The position numbers and the translations under genes were made by a program. 64,000 bases of DNA. Source: an uncultured Acidimicrobiales bacterium (GTDB lineage Bacteria; Actinomycetota; Acidimicrobiia; Acidimicrobiales; SHLQ01). The notes under the pieces were generated by a model. That model ran no database searches. It saw only the letters and a list, made by a program, of their open reading frames with translations, and was not told where the DNA came from. The stretch lies in NCBI GenBank assembly GCA_938015295.1, contig CALLQB010000007.1, forward strand, positions 1 through 64,000, in the 5' to 3' direction. Within the stretch, counting starts at the first letter, position 1. Each line of letters starts with the position of its first letter. This document shows positions 52,436 through 60,451 of this stretch, in pieces.

Positions 52436-53056
52436 ATGTTTCCCGCTTCCCGAAAACTGTTGTGGCCAGTCCTACTAACGCTCATTGTTGTGGTGTCCGC
52501 ATGCTCCGCGACCACCACAGGACGCGAGCTTGGCGAGGCGCCTATTCAAAGCGCGACGCCCACTCAGACCGACGCGGAGGTGCAACAACTCATTCCGCTC
52601 GCCGAAGAGGGCGAGAACGGCTTCTCACTCAGCAGCCCAGTTTTCGCGCCGGGTGCTGAACTGCCCGAAGCCTTCACCTCGGTTGGTGGCGACATTTCTC
52701 CTCCGCTCGTCATTTCCGGGACACCGCCCGGCACCGTCGAAATCGCGCTCTTAGTCACCGACGTCGACAACGGCGACTTTGTGCATTGGCTTGTAGCCGG
52801 AATATCGCCCGACACACTCATGATCGATCAGGGATCGCTACCCCCGGGAGCTATCGCCCACCAGAACGGAGCGGGCGGCTTCGGATGGTTTGCGCCATCG
52901 AAATCGCTCGGCGCCGTGCATCGGTACCGGTTCCAGCTGTTCGCTCTCGCGAATCCACTCGGACTTGATCCAGGTCACGACCTGTTGGCAACAATCGACA
53001 CCATCGAACGCAACACCCTCACACGATCGTCGCTTCTAGCCACCATCATCGGATGA
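52436..53056 (+). CDS. PEBP/YbhB-like lipoprotein
   Basis: A 206-residue protein. Lipobox VVVSAC ends the signal peptide, then the phosphatidylethanolamine-binding-protein fold with SLSSPVFAPGAELPEAFTSVG, IALLVTDVDNGDFVHWLVAG (ligand His/Asp), GWFAPSKSLGAVHRYRFQLF (HRYxFxL) and LGLDPGH. Bacterial YbhB/YbcL proteins bind anionic ligands; function here is not known. Its 3' end overlaps the convergent membrane-protein gene by 21 nt. Confidence 0.87.
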   Translation: MFPASRKLLWPVLLTLIVVVSACSATTTGRELGEAPIQSATPTQTDAEVQQLIPLAEEGENGFSLSSPVFAPGAELPEAFTSVGGDISPPLVISGTPPGTVEIALLVTDVDNGDFVHWLVAGISPDTLMIDQGSLPPGAIAHQNGAGGFGWFAPSKSLGAVHRYRFQLFALANPLGLDPGHDLLATIDTIERNTLTRSSLLATIIG

Positions 53057-53602
53057 CCTGGAACCCTCGTCTCGCTCGAAACCGATTCTCTTGACGCGCC
53101 GGCCGCGCAGAACTTCCCGGCATGGGTTCCACGAGTCATCGCTCCCGAGACGGATCTCCCGCAGCCGGCCGGAGGCTGTTGCTCTCATGAAGATACGGTC
53201 GACTGAGTGCGTTCCGGACTTCTCGCCCTCTGCTCCTATGCTAGCGATCTGTCGATTTGCACCGATATAGAAATATTCGTCATCTAGATGCGAACTATCA
53301 CCGAGTGCAGCAATGAGAACCCCATCCTTCGGGAACCATTGAAATCGGCGAAGATGAGCTCTTCGGGTCATGCCAAGCCCGAACAGCACAACAAGCCCGA
53401 CAAGAACGGCAAACACCCAAACACCTGGGTCGCCTTGAGTCCGAAACTGCAACTGAAAGAAAGCTAGCGACCCAAGCGAAACCACCATTGCAAGGCGTGC
53501 ACCTCTAGGGCGCCTTAGGTGCCATATCAACCTCATCGATTCGAAGAGAGAAACCGTCTCGACAGTTCCATACCTCTCCAAACCAGCATGCTGATCATTC
53601 AC
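53036..53602 (-). CDS. Two-helix membrane protein of unknown function
   Basis: A 188-residue protein. A cytoplasmic N terminus (about 35 residues) with SMRLIWHLRRPRGARL leads to two membrane helices (about 37-53 and 62-80), then a soluble C-terminal domain with YFYIGANRQIASIGAEG and strand-rich, charged sequence. Codon and base composition appear more AT-tolerant than the neighbours (TCTAGA-like, TTT and AAA runs), which hints at recent acquisition. No family recognised. Divergent from the next gene with a perfect palindrome between them. Confidence 0.55.
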   Translation of the reverse strand: MNDQHAGLERYGTVETVSLFESMRLIWHLRRPRGARLAMVVSLGSLAFFQLQFRTQGDPGVWVFAVLVGLVVLFGLGMTRRAHLRRFQWFPKDGVLIAALGDSSHLDDEYFYIGANRQIASIGAEGEKSGTHSVDRIFMRATASGRLREIRLGSDDSWNPCREVLRGRRVKRIGFERDEGSRSSDDGG

Positions 53603-53636
53603 GATGAAACCCTAGCGCCTGCGCGATAAGACGGAA

Positions 53637-53654
53637 GTCGGTCGCCCGACCGAC
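53637..53654. promoter_or_regulatory. Palindrome between two divergent small membrane-protein genes
   Basis: GTCGGTCG (53637-53644) and CGACCGAC (53647-53654) form a perfect 8-bp inverted repeat around CC. It lies centrally in the 131-bp intergenic region and could be an operator for both genes; it lacks the U-tract of a terminator. Confidence 0.5.
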
Positions 53655-53733
53655 AATGCTAAGGTACCCAGCAGATGCCGCCCCGCAGTCTTGAGTGTCG
53701 GGTCGAGTCCCACTGGTTTGGGGGGGTAATCGT

Positions 53734-54192
53734 ATGGGCGCGCAAGCTCCACTGATAATTCGTCCGACGAAGTTGTGGCGTTCGATGCAGTCGGGCCTTT
53801 ATCTTCTGGCGATGGCCGCTTCCCTTGGTCTCATGAACCAGGGGTCCCCTCGCTTCCTTCTTTGGTGGGTCATGGGCCTGGTGGTGGCGTTTTCTGGCTG
53901 GTGTCTACTTCGGGTTTGGCGAGTAAAGCTGATTCTCGGAACTGGTGGAATGACGATCGAAGACATGTTCAAGTCCATCTACGTACCACGGGCCGACGTA
54001 GCGAGAATCTCCAGTGTTGCAACCCTTTTCGGTCACCGCCACGAGTACTTCGTGGAATATCGGGACGGGACACTTCGCCGTGTTTCTTGGATGTTTTCGT
54101 TCTTCTCGCCCAGCTTTGAAAAACAGATGAGCTTGAACGAAATAAACTCGTGGGCAGGGCGGGCGTCAGCGTTCGATATAGCGGTCGAGTAA
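53734..54192 (+). CDS. Membrane protein with PH-like soluble domain
   Basis: A 152-residue protein. I use ATG 53734 (MGAQAPL) preceded by a run of seven G's as ribosome site, not the GTG 39 nt upstream. Two membrane helices (about 18-35 and 40-58) are followed by a beta-rich domain starting WRVKLILGTGGMTIEDMF and containing SIYVPRADVARISSV and HEYFVEYRDGTLRRVSWMF, which resembles a bacterial PH domain. No function known. Last 27 nt overlap the end of the convergent Rieske oxygenase gene. Confidence 0.6.
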   Translation: MGAQAPLIIRPTKLWRSMQSGLYLLAMAASLGLMNQGSPRFLLWWVMGLVVAFSGWCLLRVWRVKLILGTGGMTIEDMFKSIYVPRADVARISSVATLFGHRHEYFVEYRDGTLRRVSWMFSFFSPSFEKQMSLNEINSWAGRASAFDIAVE

Positions 54193-55416
54193 TTCTTCGA
54201 CTCGTAATTCGGCCGGAATATTCTGTTTGCCGATCATCCGGTCGATCTCTTCGTGCAGATTCCAGATGCGCCGTTCCTGATAGTTGATCGGGATACCGGT
54301 GAGGGCTGGCGACTCCATCGACTCCTGCATCGGCGCCATGTTTGCTTTGTCCTCATCCATGATCGTGTTGTACTGGTTGCGTCGCATCTGCCAGTGATCG
54401 GGGAGCTCGTCGCCTTCCCAGTCCTTGGGGGCGTAGTAGATCCAGTCGAGCCGCGTGGTTCGTTTGTCGATTGGCCAAAACAGGTTGATCGGGAATCCGA
54501 TCTTGCCCAAGGGGATGATGACGTTAGGAAACAGGCTCACGGCGCTGCTCGTGCAGTCGATCATTGCCGGCACGGTGTCGATAATGCCGAAGTCGCCGTT
54601 GTCGATGTCGCGCCAGTCGTCCCACGATTTCATGCCAAGCCGTTCGATGTTTTGCCGGGAGTAGGGGGTGATCATGCGGCTGTGGCCGTTGGGGTAGAGC
54701 CCCATAGCGGCGCCAAGATTGTCGAGCACCGAAACGCCGTTGTGCGAGTGGATGTGGCGGAAGTGATACACCTCGAGAAAGGCTTCGGCGGTGACCTTCC
54801 AATTGCACGGAACGATGATGCTTTCGCGATAGACCTCGCGCAGCGACTCGGCTTGGAAGGGTGCGAACATCTCCGCAGCGGGTCCGATCCAGTCGAGAAG
54901 CGGCTTCGCGTCGAGGTCGCGGTTGACAAAGATGAACCCGGCGAACTCATCGGCCAGGGCCCGCGGGAGGCACCGCTCTTCCCAGTTGAAGTCGACAAAG
55001 TCACGCTCGTCGGGCAGCGACACCAAAGTGCCGCCGTCGATTTCGTAGGTCCACGAGTGGTACTGGCAGCGCAGCCGCCGCGACGATCCGCGGTCGTCGC
55101 GCACCACCGGAGCACCTCGGTGTTGGCAAGTGTTGTAGTAGCAACGCACATCGCCGTCGTTGCCACGAACGATAAGAAGCGGCACGCCAAGGTCTTTGAA
55201 GACGAAGTAGTCGCCGGGGTTTGGAATGTCTTCGGCCCGCCCCGCCATCGCCCAAGTTTTGGGCCAAAGGTGCTCTTGTTCAAGCGCATAAAACTCGTCG
55301 CTGATATGGCGACCGACAGGAATGTCATGGAATGCCGGAAATCCTTCCGGCGGCGCCGTGCGAGCAAACTCGTACGCCATATCGGACTTGATGCGATCGA
55401 TGAGATCTTGATCCAT
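54166..55416 (-). CDS. Rieske-type aromatic ring-hydroxylating oxygenase, alpha subunit
   Basis: A 416-residue terminal oxygenase. I start at ATG 55416, with AGGAG 12 nt upstream; the longer frame would extend into the 120-bp repeat. Rieske cluster ligands: CQHRGAPVV (Cys97, His99) and LRCQYHSWTYEIDG (Cys117, His120). Catalytic domain: NWKVTAEAFLEVYHFRHIHSHN with His218 and His223 as mononuclear iron ligands. N-terminal part and the RTTRLDWIYY/PKDWEGDE region are typical of broad-substrate (phthalate or choline-type) family members. No ferredoxin or reductase gene is adjacent. Substrate unknown. Confidence 0.9.
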   Translation of the reverse strand: MDQDLIDRIKSDMAYEFARTAPPEGFPAFHDIPVGRHISDEFYALEQEHLWPKTWAMAGRAEDIPNPGDYFVFKDLGVPLLIVRGNDGDVRCYYNTCQHRGAPVVRDDRGSSRRLRCQYHSWTYEIDGGTLVSLPDERDFVDFNWEERCLPRALADEFAGFIFVNRDLDAKPLLDWIGPAAEMFAPFQAESLREVYRESIIVPCNWKVTAEAFLEVYHFRHIHSHNGVSVLDNLGAAMGLYPNGHSRMITPYSRQNIERLGMKSWDDWRDIDNGDFGIIDTVPAMIDCTSSAVSLFPNVIIPLGKIGFPINLFWPIDKRTTRLDWIYYAPKDWEGDELPDHWQMRRNQYNTIMDEDKANMAPMQESMESPALTGIPINYQERRIWNLHEEIDRMIGKQNIPAELRVEELLDRYIER

Positions 55417-55509
55417 AATCTCGCTGCTCCTGCGACTAGTAGCCCTTGTGACGTATAGTTCTTGCCGTCCCTGACACGCCCAAGCAACCCTAACTACACC
55501 ACCCCCCAA

Positions 55510-55629
55510 CCCCGAAATTTTCACCGACAACAACACTCACGGTCACCCTGAAACAACAGAACCGCCCCACCCCCCGAAATTTTGTTGTGAAGTGACCCTG
55601 AGCGGTCATCTTCGGTGAAAATTTCGGGG
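55510..55629. repeat. 120-bp three-box palindromic element, copy 1
   Basis: Ends are perfect 17-bp inverted repeats: CCCCGAAATTTTCACCG (55510-55526) and its complement (55613-55629). A third CCCGAAATTTT box lies inside at 55573-55583, with a TGACC/GGTCA dyad at 55594-55608. The 25 bp at 55573-55597 recur exactly, inverted, at 60058-60082. It fills the divergent region between the Rieske gene and the PLP-enzyme gene. See copy 2. Confidence 0.93.
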
Positions 55630-55650
55630 GTTCTGGTGGCAGACTGGAGT

Positions 55651-56586
55651 GTGTCCGACACCTCCGCAGCCGTACTTTCGCCCAATGCCATCAAAGTCGC
55701 TGCGACTGCGATCGCTCCACATGTCCGCCAGACGCCAACTCTTGAAGTTCCCGGAAGCGAAATCGGACTCGATGCCACGCTCGTGGTCAAACTTGAATTT
55801 CTGCAACATAGCGGCACCTTCAAAGGCCGTGGGGCCTGCCACTTTGTAGCTACACAATCCATCACCGACGCCGGCATCGTGGCCGCTTCGGGAGGCAACC
55901 ATGGCGCCGCAGCTGCCTGGGCAGCACAACATTTCGGACACGCCGCGCACATCTTTGTGCCCACAATCTCGTCTCCGGCAAAGGTCGAGCGCCTTCGCGC
56001 GTACGGCGCCGTGGTGCACCAGCACGGCGAGGTCTTTGCCGATGCCTTTGCGGCGAGTCAAGAATTCCTGGCCGCCAACCCCGCCAGCTTCATCCACCCT
56101 TTCGACGACCCGATCGTCATTGCGGGCGCGGGCACCTGTGCCATGGAACTCGAACAACAGGCGGGCGCACTTGATGCAGTACTCCTGGCCTGTGGAGGTG
56201 GAGGCCTCTCGGCTGGCGCCGCGTCGTGGTTTGGCGATCGGACCGAAATCGTTGCCGTCGAAACACCAGGTACGGCATCGTATGCTGCCGCGGTCGAGCA
56301 TGGATATCCGGTCAATGTGGAGATCAGCGGCCTAGCCGCCGATGCCCTAGGAGCAACCCAGCTCGGCAAACACCCCTGGGCTGCTCTCTCCGCCGTTGGA
56401 GCCACGAGCGTACTGGTAAGCGATGACGCCTTGAGGCAAGCCCAAGAAAAGCTCTGGGACTGGCTACGAGTCGTCGTCGAGCCATCAGCCGCAGCACCCC
56501 TCGCGGCACTTCTATCTGGCCAGTACGTTCCCGCTGCGGGCGCTCGACTGGGCATCGTGCTGTGCGGCGCGAACACCAGCCGCTAG
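55651..56586 (+). CDS. PLP-dependent threonine/serine dehydratase-like enzyme
   Basis: A 311-residue fold-type II PLP enzyme. I use GTG 55651; an upstream ATG at 55615 would start within the repeat. Schiff-base lysine in LQHSGTFKGRGA (Lys58), phosphate-binding neighbourhood ASGGNHGAAAAWAA (in place of SSGNHG), and ACGGGGLSAG (tetraglycine loop). Missing or changed second-shell Ser at some positions suggests it is not the biosynthetic IlvA, which also has a regulatory domain absent here. Likely catabolic threonine or serine deamination or a racemase/beta-eliminase. Convergent with dnaE2, 4 nt between stops. Confidence 0.8.
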   Translation: MSDTSAAVLSPNAIKVAATAIAPHVRQTPTLEVPGSEIGLDATLVVKLEFLQHSGTFKGRGACHFVATQSITDAGIVAASGGNHGAAAAWAAQHFGHAAHIFVPTISSPAKVERLRAYGAVVHQHGEVFADAFAASQEFLAANPASFIHPFDDPIVIAGAGTCAMELEQQAGALDAVLLACGGGGLSAGAASWFGDRTEIVAVETPGTASYAAAVEHGYPVNVEISGLAADALGATQLGKHPWAALSAVGATSVLVSDDALRQAQEKLWDWLRVVVEPSAAAPLAALLSGQYVPAAGARLGIVLCGANTSR

Positions 56587-56590
56587 CTGG

Positions 56591-59500
56591 CTAACGAAAG
56601 TCCCGCGATGCCAGTGGGGTGCGAACAGGTAACGCTTCGAGTCGTTCGGCGATGATATTGATCACCCCTTCGTGTTTCTCGAGCCGACCCCGAACCAACA
56701 AAGCAGGGGCCGACTTTGCAACGATGGCGTGACGTGTCCAGCAACCCTTCGAACAGATCACATTGATGAGTCCGGTTTCATCTTCAAGGTTGATGAACGT
56801 AGTGCCGCCCGCTGTAGCCGGCCGTTGCCGGTGGGTCACCACTCCCCCAACGATGACCTTTGAATCCGTTGGCGCATCGCGCAAACCGCTAGCGGTAAGT
56901 ACCCCTCGCTCATCAAGCTGGTCACGAACGAACTTCGTGGGGTGGCCATCGGGAGCCACACCTGTCGCCCAGAGGTCGGCCAGCGCGATCTCATGATTAG
57001 ACATCCCCGGCAACATCGGAGCGTCGACACCGGTCACCATGCCCGCAAGCCGGTCGGGCTTGCTCTGCGCTACCGCACCTGCAGCCCACAGCGCCGAACG
57101 ACGAGCCTCCCTACCTGGTCTCGTACCAGATGAATCGAGCACCGAGTCGAACACCCCACCGGTTGCCATCGACTCCAGAACGGGAAGCGGAAGATTGTGC
57201 TGCCGAGCGACTTCTTCCATCGAGCTATAGGGGCGACCAGCGGCGATCGCCTCGGCCAGGTCGTCGCCCACATGACGCACCGACGACAACCCCAGACGCA
57301 CGGCCTTCTCTGTTGGCTCAGCCCCAGCAACGTGCTCGCCAACCGGTTCAAGCGATGCCCCAGCCTCGGAAGCATTGATGTCGGGGGTTCGCACCACCAC
57401 GCCGTGGCGGCGTGCATCCTGCACCAGAGAATGTGGCGAGTAGAACCCCATAGGTTGCGCATTGAGCAGTCCGGCGCAAAAGGCGGCCGGGTAGTGATAT
57501 TTGATCCACGAACTTGAATACACCAAGTACGCAAACGACACCGAGTGGCTCTCGGGAAAGCCGTAGTTGGCGAAGGCCGCCAACTTCTCCCACAAGGTGT
57601 CGGCCGTGTCGCCGGTGATGCCGCGCTCGGCCATGCCTTCATACAACCTGGCCCGCAACCTAACCATACGTTCGCGGCTGCGCTTTGAGCCCATGGCCTG
57701 TCGTAATTCATCGGCCTCGCCAGCGGTAAACCCACCAACGTCGATGGCCATCTGCATCAGCTGCTCCTGGAACAGCGGGATGCCCAGAGTCTTCGCCAGC
57801 GACTTCTCGAGCAGCGGGTGCAGATAGGTGATGGGTTCTTCGCCGTTTCGACGCCGGATATAGGGATGCACCGATCCGCCTTGAATGGGGCCGGGGCGAA
57901 TCAGGGCGATTTCGACCACCAGGTCATAGAAACAACGGGGTCGAAGACGAGGGAGGGTGGCCATCTGTGCTCGACTCTCGATCTGGAACACTCCGACGGT
58001 GTCGGCAGCACAGATCATGTCGTACACCTCGGCCTGCTGCGGCAGGGTGGCAAGGTCGAGTTTGAGGGGTGTGCCGTCGGGCTCGCAGTAGTTTTCGGCG
58101 ATGATGTCGACCGAATAGTGCAGGGCGCTGAGCATGCCTAGCCCGAGGAGATCGAACTTCACCAGACCAGTTCGGGCGCAGTCTTCTTTGTCCCATTGCA
58201 GCACGCTGCGGTTCTCCATCCTCCCCCATTCGACCGGACAAACTTCGACGATCGGCCGATCGCAAATAACCATGCCCCCCGAATGAATCCCCAGGTGACG
58301 GGGGGCATGTTCGAGTTCGGCCGCCAATTCATATACCTGGTCGGGCAGGTTGTGGTCTTGGGCGCCGATCGAGCTCCATTTCTCGAGGCTTTTGCTGAAT
58401 GCGTCCTGCTGGCCGGTGCTGTAGCCGAGCGCTTTGGCGACGTCGCGCACCGCCGACTTGCTGCGATAGGTGATGACATTGGCAACCTGTGCGGTGTATT
58501 GCCTGCCGTATCGTTCGTACACATACTGGATGACTTCTTCGCGGCGCCCGCTTTCGAAGTCGATGTCGATATCGGGTGGCCCATCGCGTTCGGGCGACAG
58601 AAACCGTTCGAACAACAGCCCGAGTGAAACGGCGTCGGCGTTGGTGATGCCCAGTGCGTAACAAACCGCAGAGTTGGCAGCCGAACCTCTGCCTTGGCAA
58701 TAGATGTCGTTGACTCGTGCGAACTCGACGATGTCGTACACGATGAGGAAGTAGCCGGGGAACCCAAGCTGATCAATAAGCGCCAACTCATGATCGATCT
58801 GCTCGTAGGCCCCCGGCACCCGTTCGGCACCTCGTGTGCCGTAACGCTTGGCCGCGCCCTGTTCGGTCAGCGCCCGCAACCACGACATTTCGTCGTGGCC
58901 GTCAGGACAGGGGTAAGGCGGCAATTCTGGAGCGACCAATTGCAGGTCGAACGCACAGTCGAGAGCGAGTTCGGCTGCCCGTTCGACTACACCCGGATAC
59001 CGGGCAAACCGGCGTGCCTGCTCGTCGCCCGACCGGAGGTGGGCTGACGCAGCCGCTGGCAGCCAGGCATCGATGTCGTCGAGCGATCGACGAGCCCGCA
59101 CCGCAGCCATCGCCGTGGCTAAACGACGACGTTGAGGAGCGTGATAGTGCACGTTGTTGGTAGCGACGACATCGACACCGGCTTCGATACCCAATCGGGC
59201 GAGGGCATCGTTGCGGGCCGAATCGAGCGGCTGACCGTGATCCCACAATTCGACAACCACGTTGCTCTGGCCGAATCCGTCGATGAGCATGTCGAGTGCT
59301 CGTCTTGCCGCTGCTGGGCCTTCGCGTTCGAGGGCTGCCGGCACGGCTGCTTTGCGACAGCCGGTCAGAACCAACCAATCGTTGCCCTCCCCCAACTCGA
59401 CCAGCCGCGGATACTCGATGCGCGGTGCACCTTTTTCGCCTGCCATTTGGGCTTCGCTGATTGCCCGGCCGAGTTTTGCGTACCCTTGTGGGTTACGGGC

Positions 59501-59941
59501 CAGAACGAGCAGGTGCTCGCCAGCCGGATCGGCAACGCCCATTTGTGGCTCGCGCATGCCCAACGAAAGTTCGGCCCCGAATACGGTGGGAAGACTGTGA
59601 GCTCTTGCTGCCTCGGCGAACCGCACTACGCCGTAGAACCCGTTGTGGTCAGTAATAGCCAACGCCTCGAGTCCTAGAGCCACGGCTTCTTCGACCAGCT
59701 CATCGGGATCGGATGCTCCGTCGAGGAAACTGAAGTTCGAGTGGCAGTGCAATTCGGCATATTTGGTGGTGCTGGATAGCCGTTTGACCAGCGGGGCCTC
59801 GTAGGTTGCGCGTTTGCGCGACCAAGCAGGACTATCGCCCCCGTCACCAGGAAACTGTTCGTCTTTTCGGCCCTTGCTGCTTCGACCGGACAACTTGCGT
59901 TCGATCTCAGACCACGGAACCGGCGGATTACCAAAGCCCAT
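56591..59941 (-). CDS. dnaE2: Error-prone DNA polymerase, ImuC/DnaE2
   Basis: A 1116-residue C-family polymerase for mutagenic translesion synthesis. Start set at ATG 59941 (MGFGNPPVPWSEIERKLSG), which is the usual DnaE2 beginning; the frame extends 51 nt upstream through the SOS box. PHP domain: AELHCHSNFSFLDGASDPDE, TDHNGFYGVVRFAEAA. Polymerase palm: PDIDIDFESGRREEVIQYVY. Finger and thumb: GFPESHSVSFAYLVY. OB fold near the end: VIVGGVVTHRQRPATAGGTT and INVICSKG. Normally acts with ImuA/ImuB; neither is in the window. Controlled from the LexA box 17 nt upstream. Confidence 0.95.
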   Translation of the reverse strand: MGFGNPPVPWSEIERKLSGRSSKGRKDEQFPGDGGDSPAWSRKRATYEAPLVKRLSSTTKYAELHCHSNFSFLDGASDPDELVEEAVALGLEALAITDHNGFYGVVRFAEAARAHSLPTVFGAELSLGMREPQMGVADPAGEHLLVLARNPQGYAKLGRAISEAQMAGEKGAPRIEYPRLVELGEGNDWLVLTGCRKAAVPAALEREGPAAARRALDMLIDGFGQSNVVVELWDHGQPLDSARNDALARLGIEAGVDVVATNNVHYHAPQRRRLATAMAAVRARRSLDDIDAWLPAAASAHLRSGDEQARRFARYPGVVERAAELALDCAFDLQLVAPELPPYPCPDGHDEMSWLRALTEQGAAKRYGTRGAERVPGAYEQIDHELALIDQLGFPGYFLIVYDIVEFARVNDIYCQGRGSAANSAVCYALGITNADAVSLGLLFERFLSPERDGPPDIDIDFESGRREEVIQYVYERYGRQYTAQVANVITYRSKSAVRDVAKALGYSTGQQDAFSKSLEKWSSIGAQDHNLPDQVYELAAELEHAPRHLGIHSGGMVICDRPIVEVCPVEWGRMENRSVLQWDKEDCARTGLVKFDLLGLGMLSALHYSVDIIAENYCEPDGTPLKLDLATLPQQAEVYDMICAADTVGVFQIESRAQMATLPRLRPRCFYDLVVEIALIRPGPIQGGSVHPYIRRRNGEEPITYLHPLLEKSLAKTLGIPLFQEQLMQMAIDVGGFTAGEADELRQAMGSKRSRERMVRLRARLYEGMAERGITGDTADTLWEKLAAFANYGFPESHSVSFAYLVYSSSWIKYHYPAAFCAGLLNAQPMGFYSPHSLVQDARRHGVVVRTPDINASEAGASLEPVGEHVAGAEPTEKAVRLGLSSVRHVGDDLAEAIAAGRPYSSMEEVARQHNLPLPVLESMATGGVFDSVLDSSGTRPGREARRSALWAAGAVAQSKPDRLAGMVTGVDAPMLPGMSNHEIALADLWATGVAPDGHPTKFVRDQLDERGVLTASGLRDAPTDSKVIVGGVVTHRQRPATAGGTTFINLEDETGLINVICSKGCWTRHAIVAKSAPALLVRGRLEKHEGVINIIAERLEALPVRTPLASRDFR

Positions 59942-59958
59942 CGGACGAGCGACGATAA

Positions 59959-59974
59959 TCGAACATTTGTTCGA
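59959..59974. promoter_or_regulatory. LexA (SOS) box upstream of dnaE2
   Basis: TCGAACATTTGTTCGA is a perfect palindrome of the Gram-positive/actinobacterial SOS-box form CGAAC-N4-GTTCG and lies 17 bp upstream of the dnaE2 ATG on the minus strand. Its position fits repression of dnaE2 by LexA. Confidence 0.9.
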
Positions 59975-60025
59975 TCGCAAAGTTTCGGCCAATCTCCGGG
60001 ACCTCCCCGAGCCTCCCCACCCCGC

Positions 60026-60145
60026 AACCCGAAATTTTCACCCCAGACGACCGCCACGGTCACTTCACAACAAAATTTCGGGTTGCGGTCGGTTCTGATG
60101 TTGTAGAGCGACACGTCAGGTCACCCTCGGTCAAAATTTCGGGTT
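60026..60145. repeat. 120-bp three-box palindromic element, copy 2 (inverted relative to copy 1)
   Basis: Ends are perfect 13-bp inverted repeats AACCCGAAATTTT (60026-60038) and AAAATTTCGGGTT (60133-60145); a third box is internal (60072-60082). Box order is the mirror image of copy 1, so the two elements bracket 4.4 kb in opposite orientation. It lies in the divergent region between the dnaE2 SOS box and the cobalamin riboswitch. Confidence 0.93.
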
Positions 60146-60206
60146 GGGTTGGGTTGGGGTCGGGGTGGGTGTTGGCCCGAACACTTGGGGTGTGGGTTGG
60201 TCGGCT

Positions 60207-60345
60207 ACGATAGAACGGTTCACGCAGACGAAGTCCGGTGAGATTCCGGCACTGTCCCGCAACGGTAAAGCCGCCATACGCAGATCTTCGATCATCAGCC
60301 ACCCTGGCTGCGTCTCGACGAGAAGCCCTTGGCGGTTAGTCCGGT
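60207..60345 (+). promoter_or_regulatory. Cobalamin (B12) riboswitch
   Basis: The conserved core GAAGTCCGGTGAGATTCCGG (60230-60249) and ACTGTCCCGCAACGGTAA (60251-60268) matches the AdoCbl-riboswitch consensus (GGTGAGANTCCGG, GTCCCGCAACGGTA). Flanking pairing elements lie on either side; the 3' B12-box-like part (GAGAAGCCCTTGGCGG at about 60320-60335) is weaker. It precedes the B12 uptake operon and cobO, exactly the regulon such aptamers control. Confidence 0.9.
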
Positions 60346-60374
60346 CGATTTGTGTGAACGCGAACCACAAAACC

Positions 60375-60417
60375 CTCGAGGCAGGGGTTGGTTCGAACGG
60401 CTTCCCTGCCGGTCGAG
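60375..60417 (+). promoter_or_regulatory. Hairpin downstream of the B12 riboswitch, possible expression platform
   Basis: CTCGAGGCAGGG (60375-60386) pairs with CCCTGCC-gg-TCGAG (60404-60417). No U-tract follows, so control of translation (ribosome site AGGAGA at 60440-60445) is likelier than termination. Pairing with the aptamer was not shown. Confidence 0.45.
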
Positions 60418-60451
60418 CGACCAGAAACCCTCGAACGACAGGAGACACCCC

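Noticed and set aside
53637-53654. The palindrome between the membrane-protein genes as a terminator
   Set aside because: Both genes read away from it and there is no T-tract; operator is more sensible.
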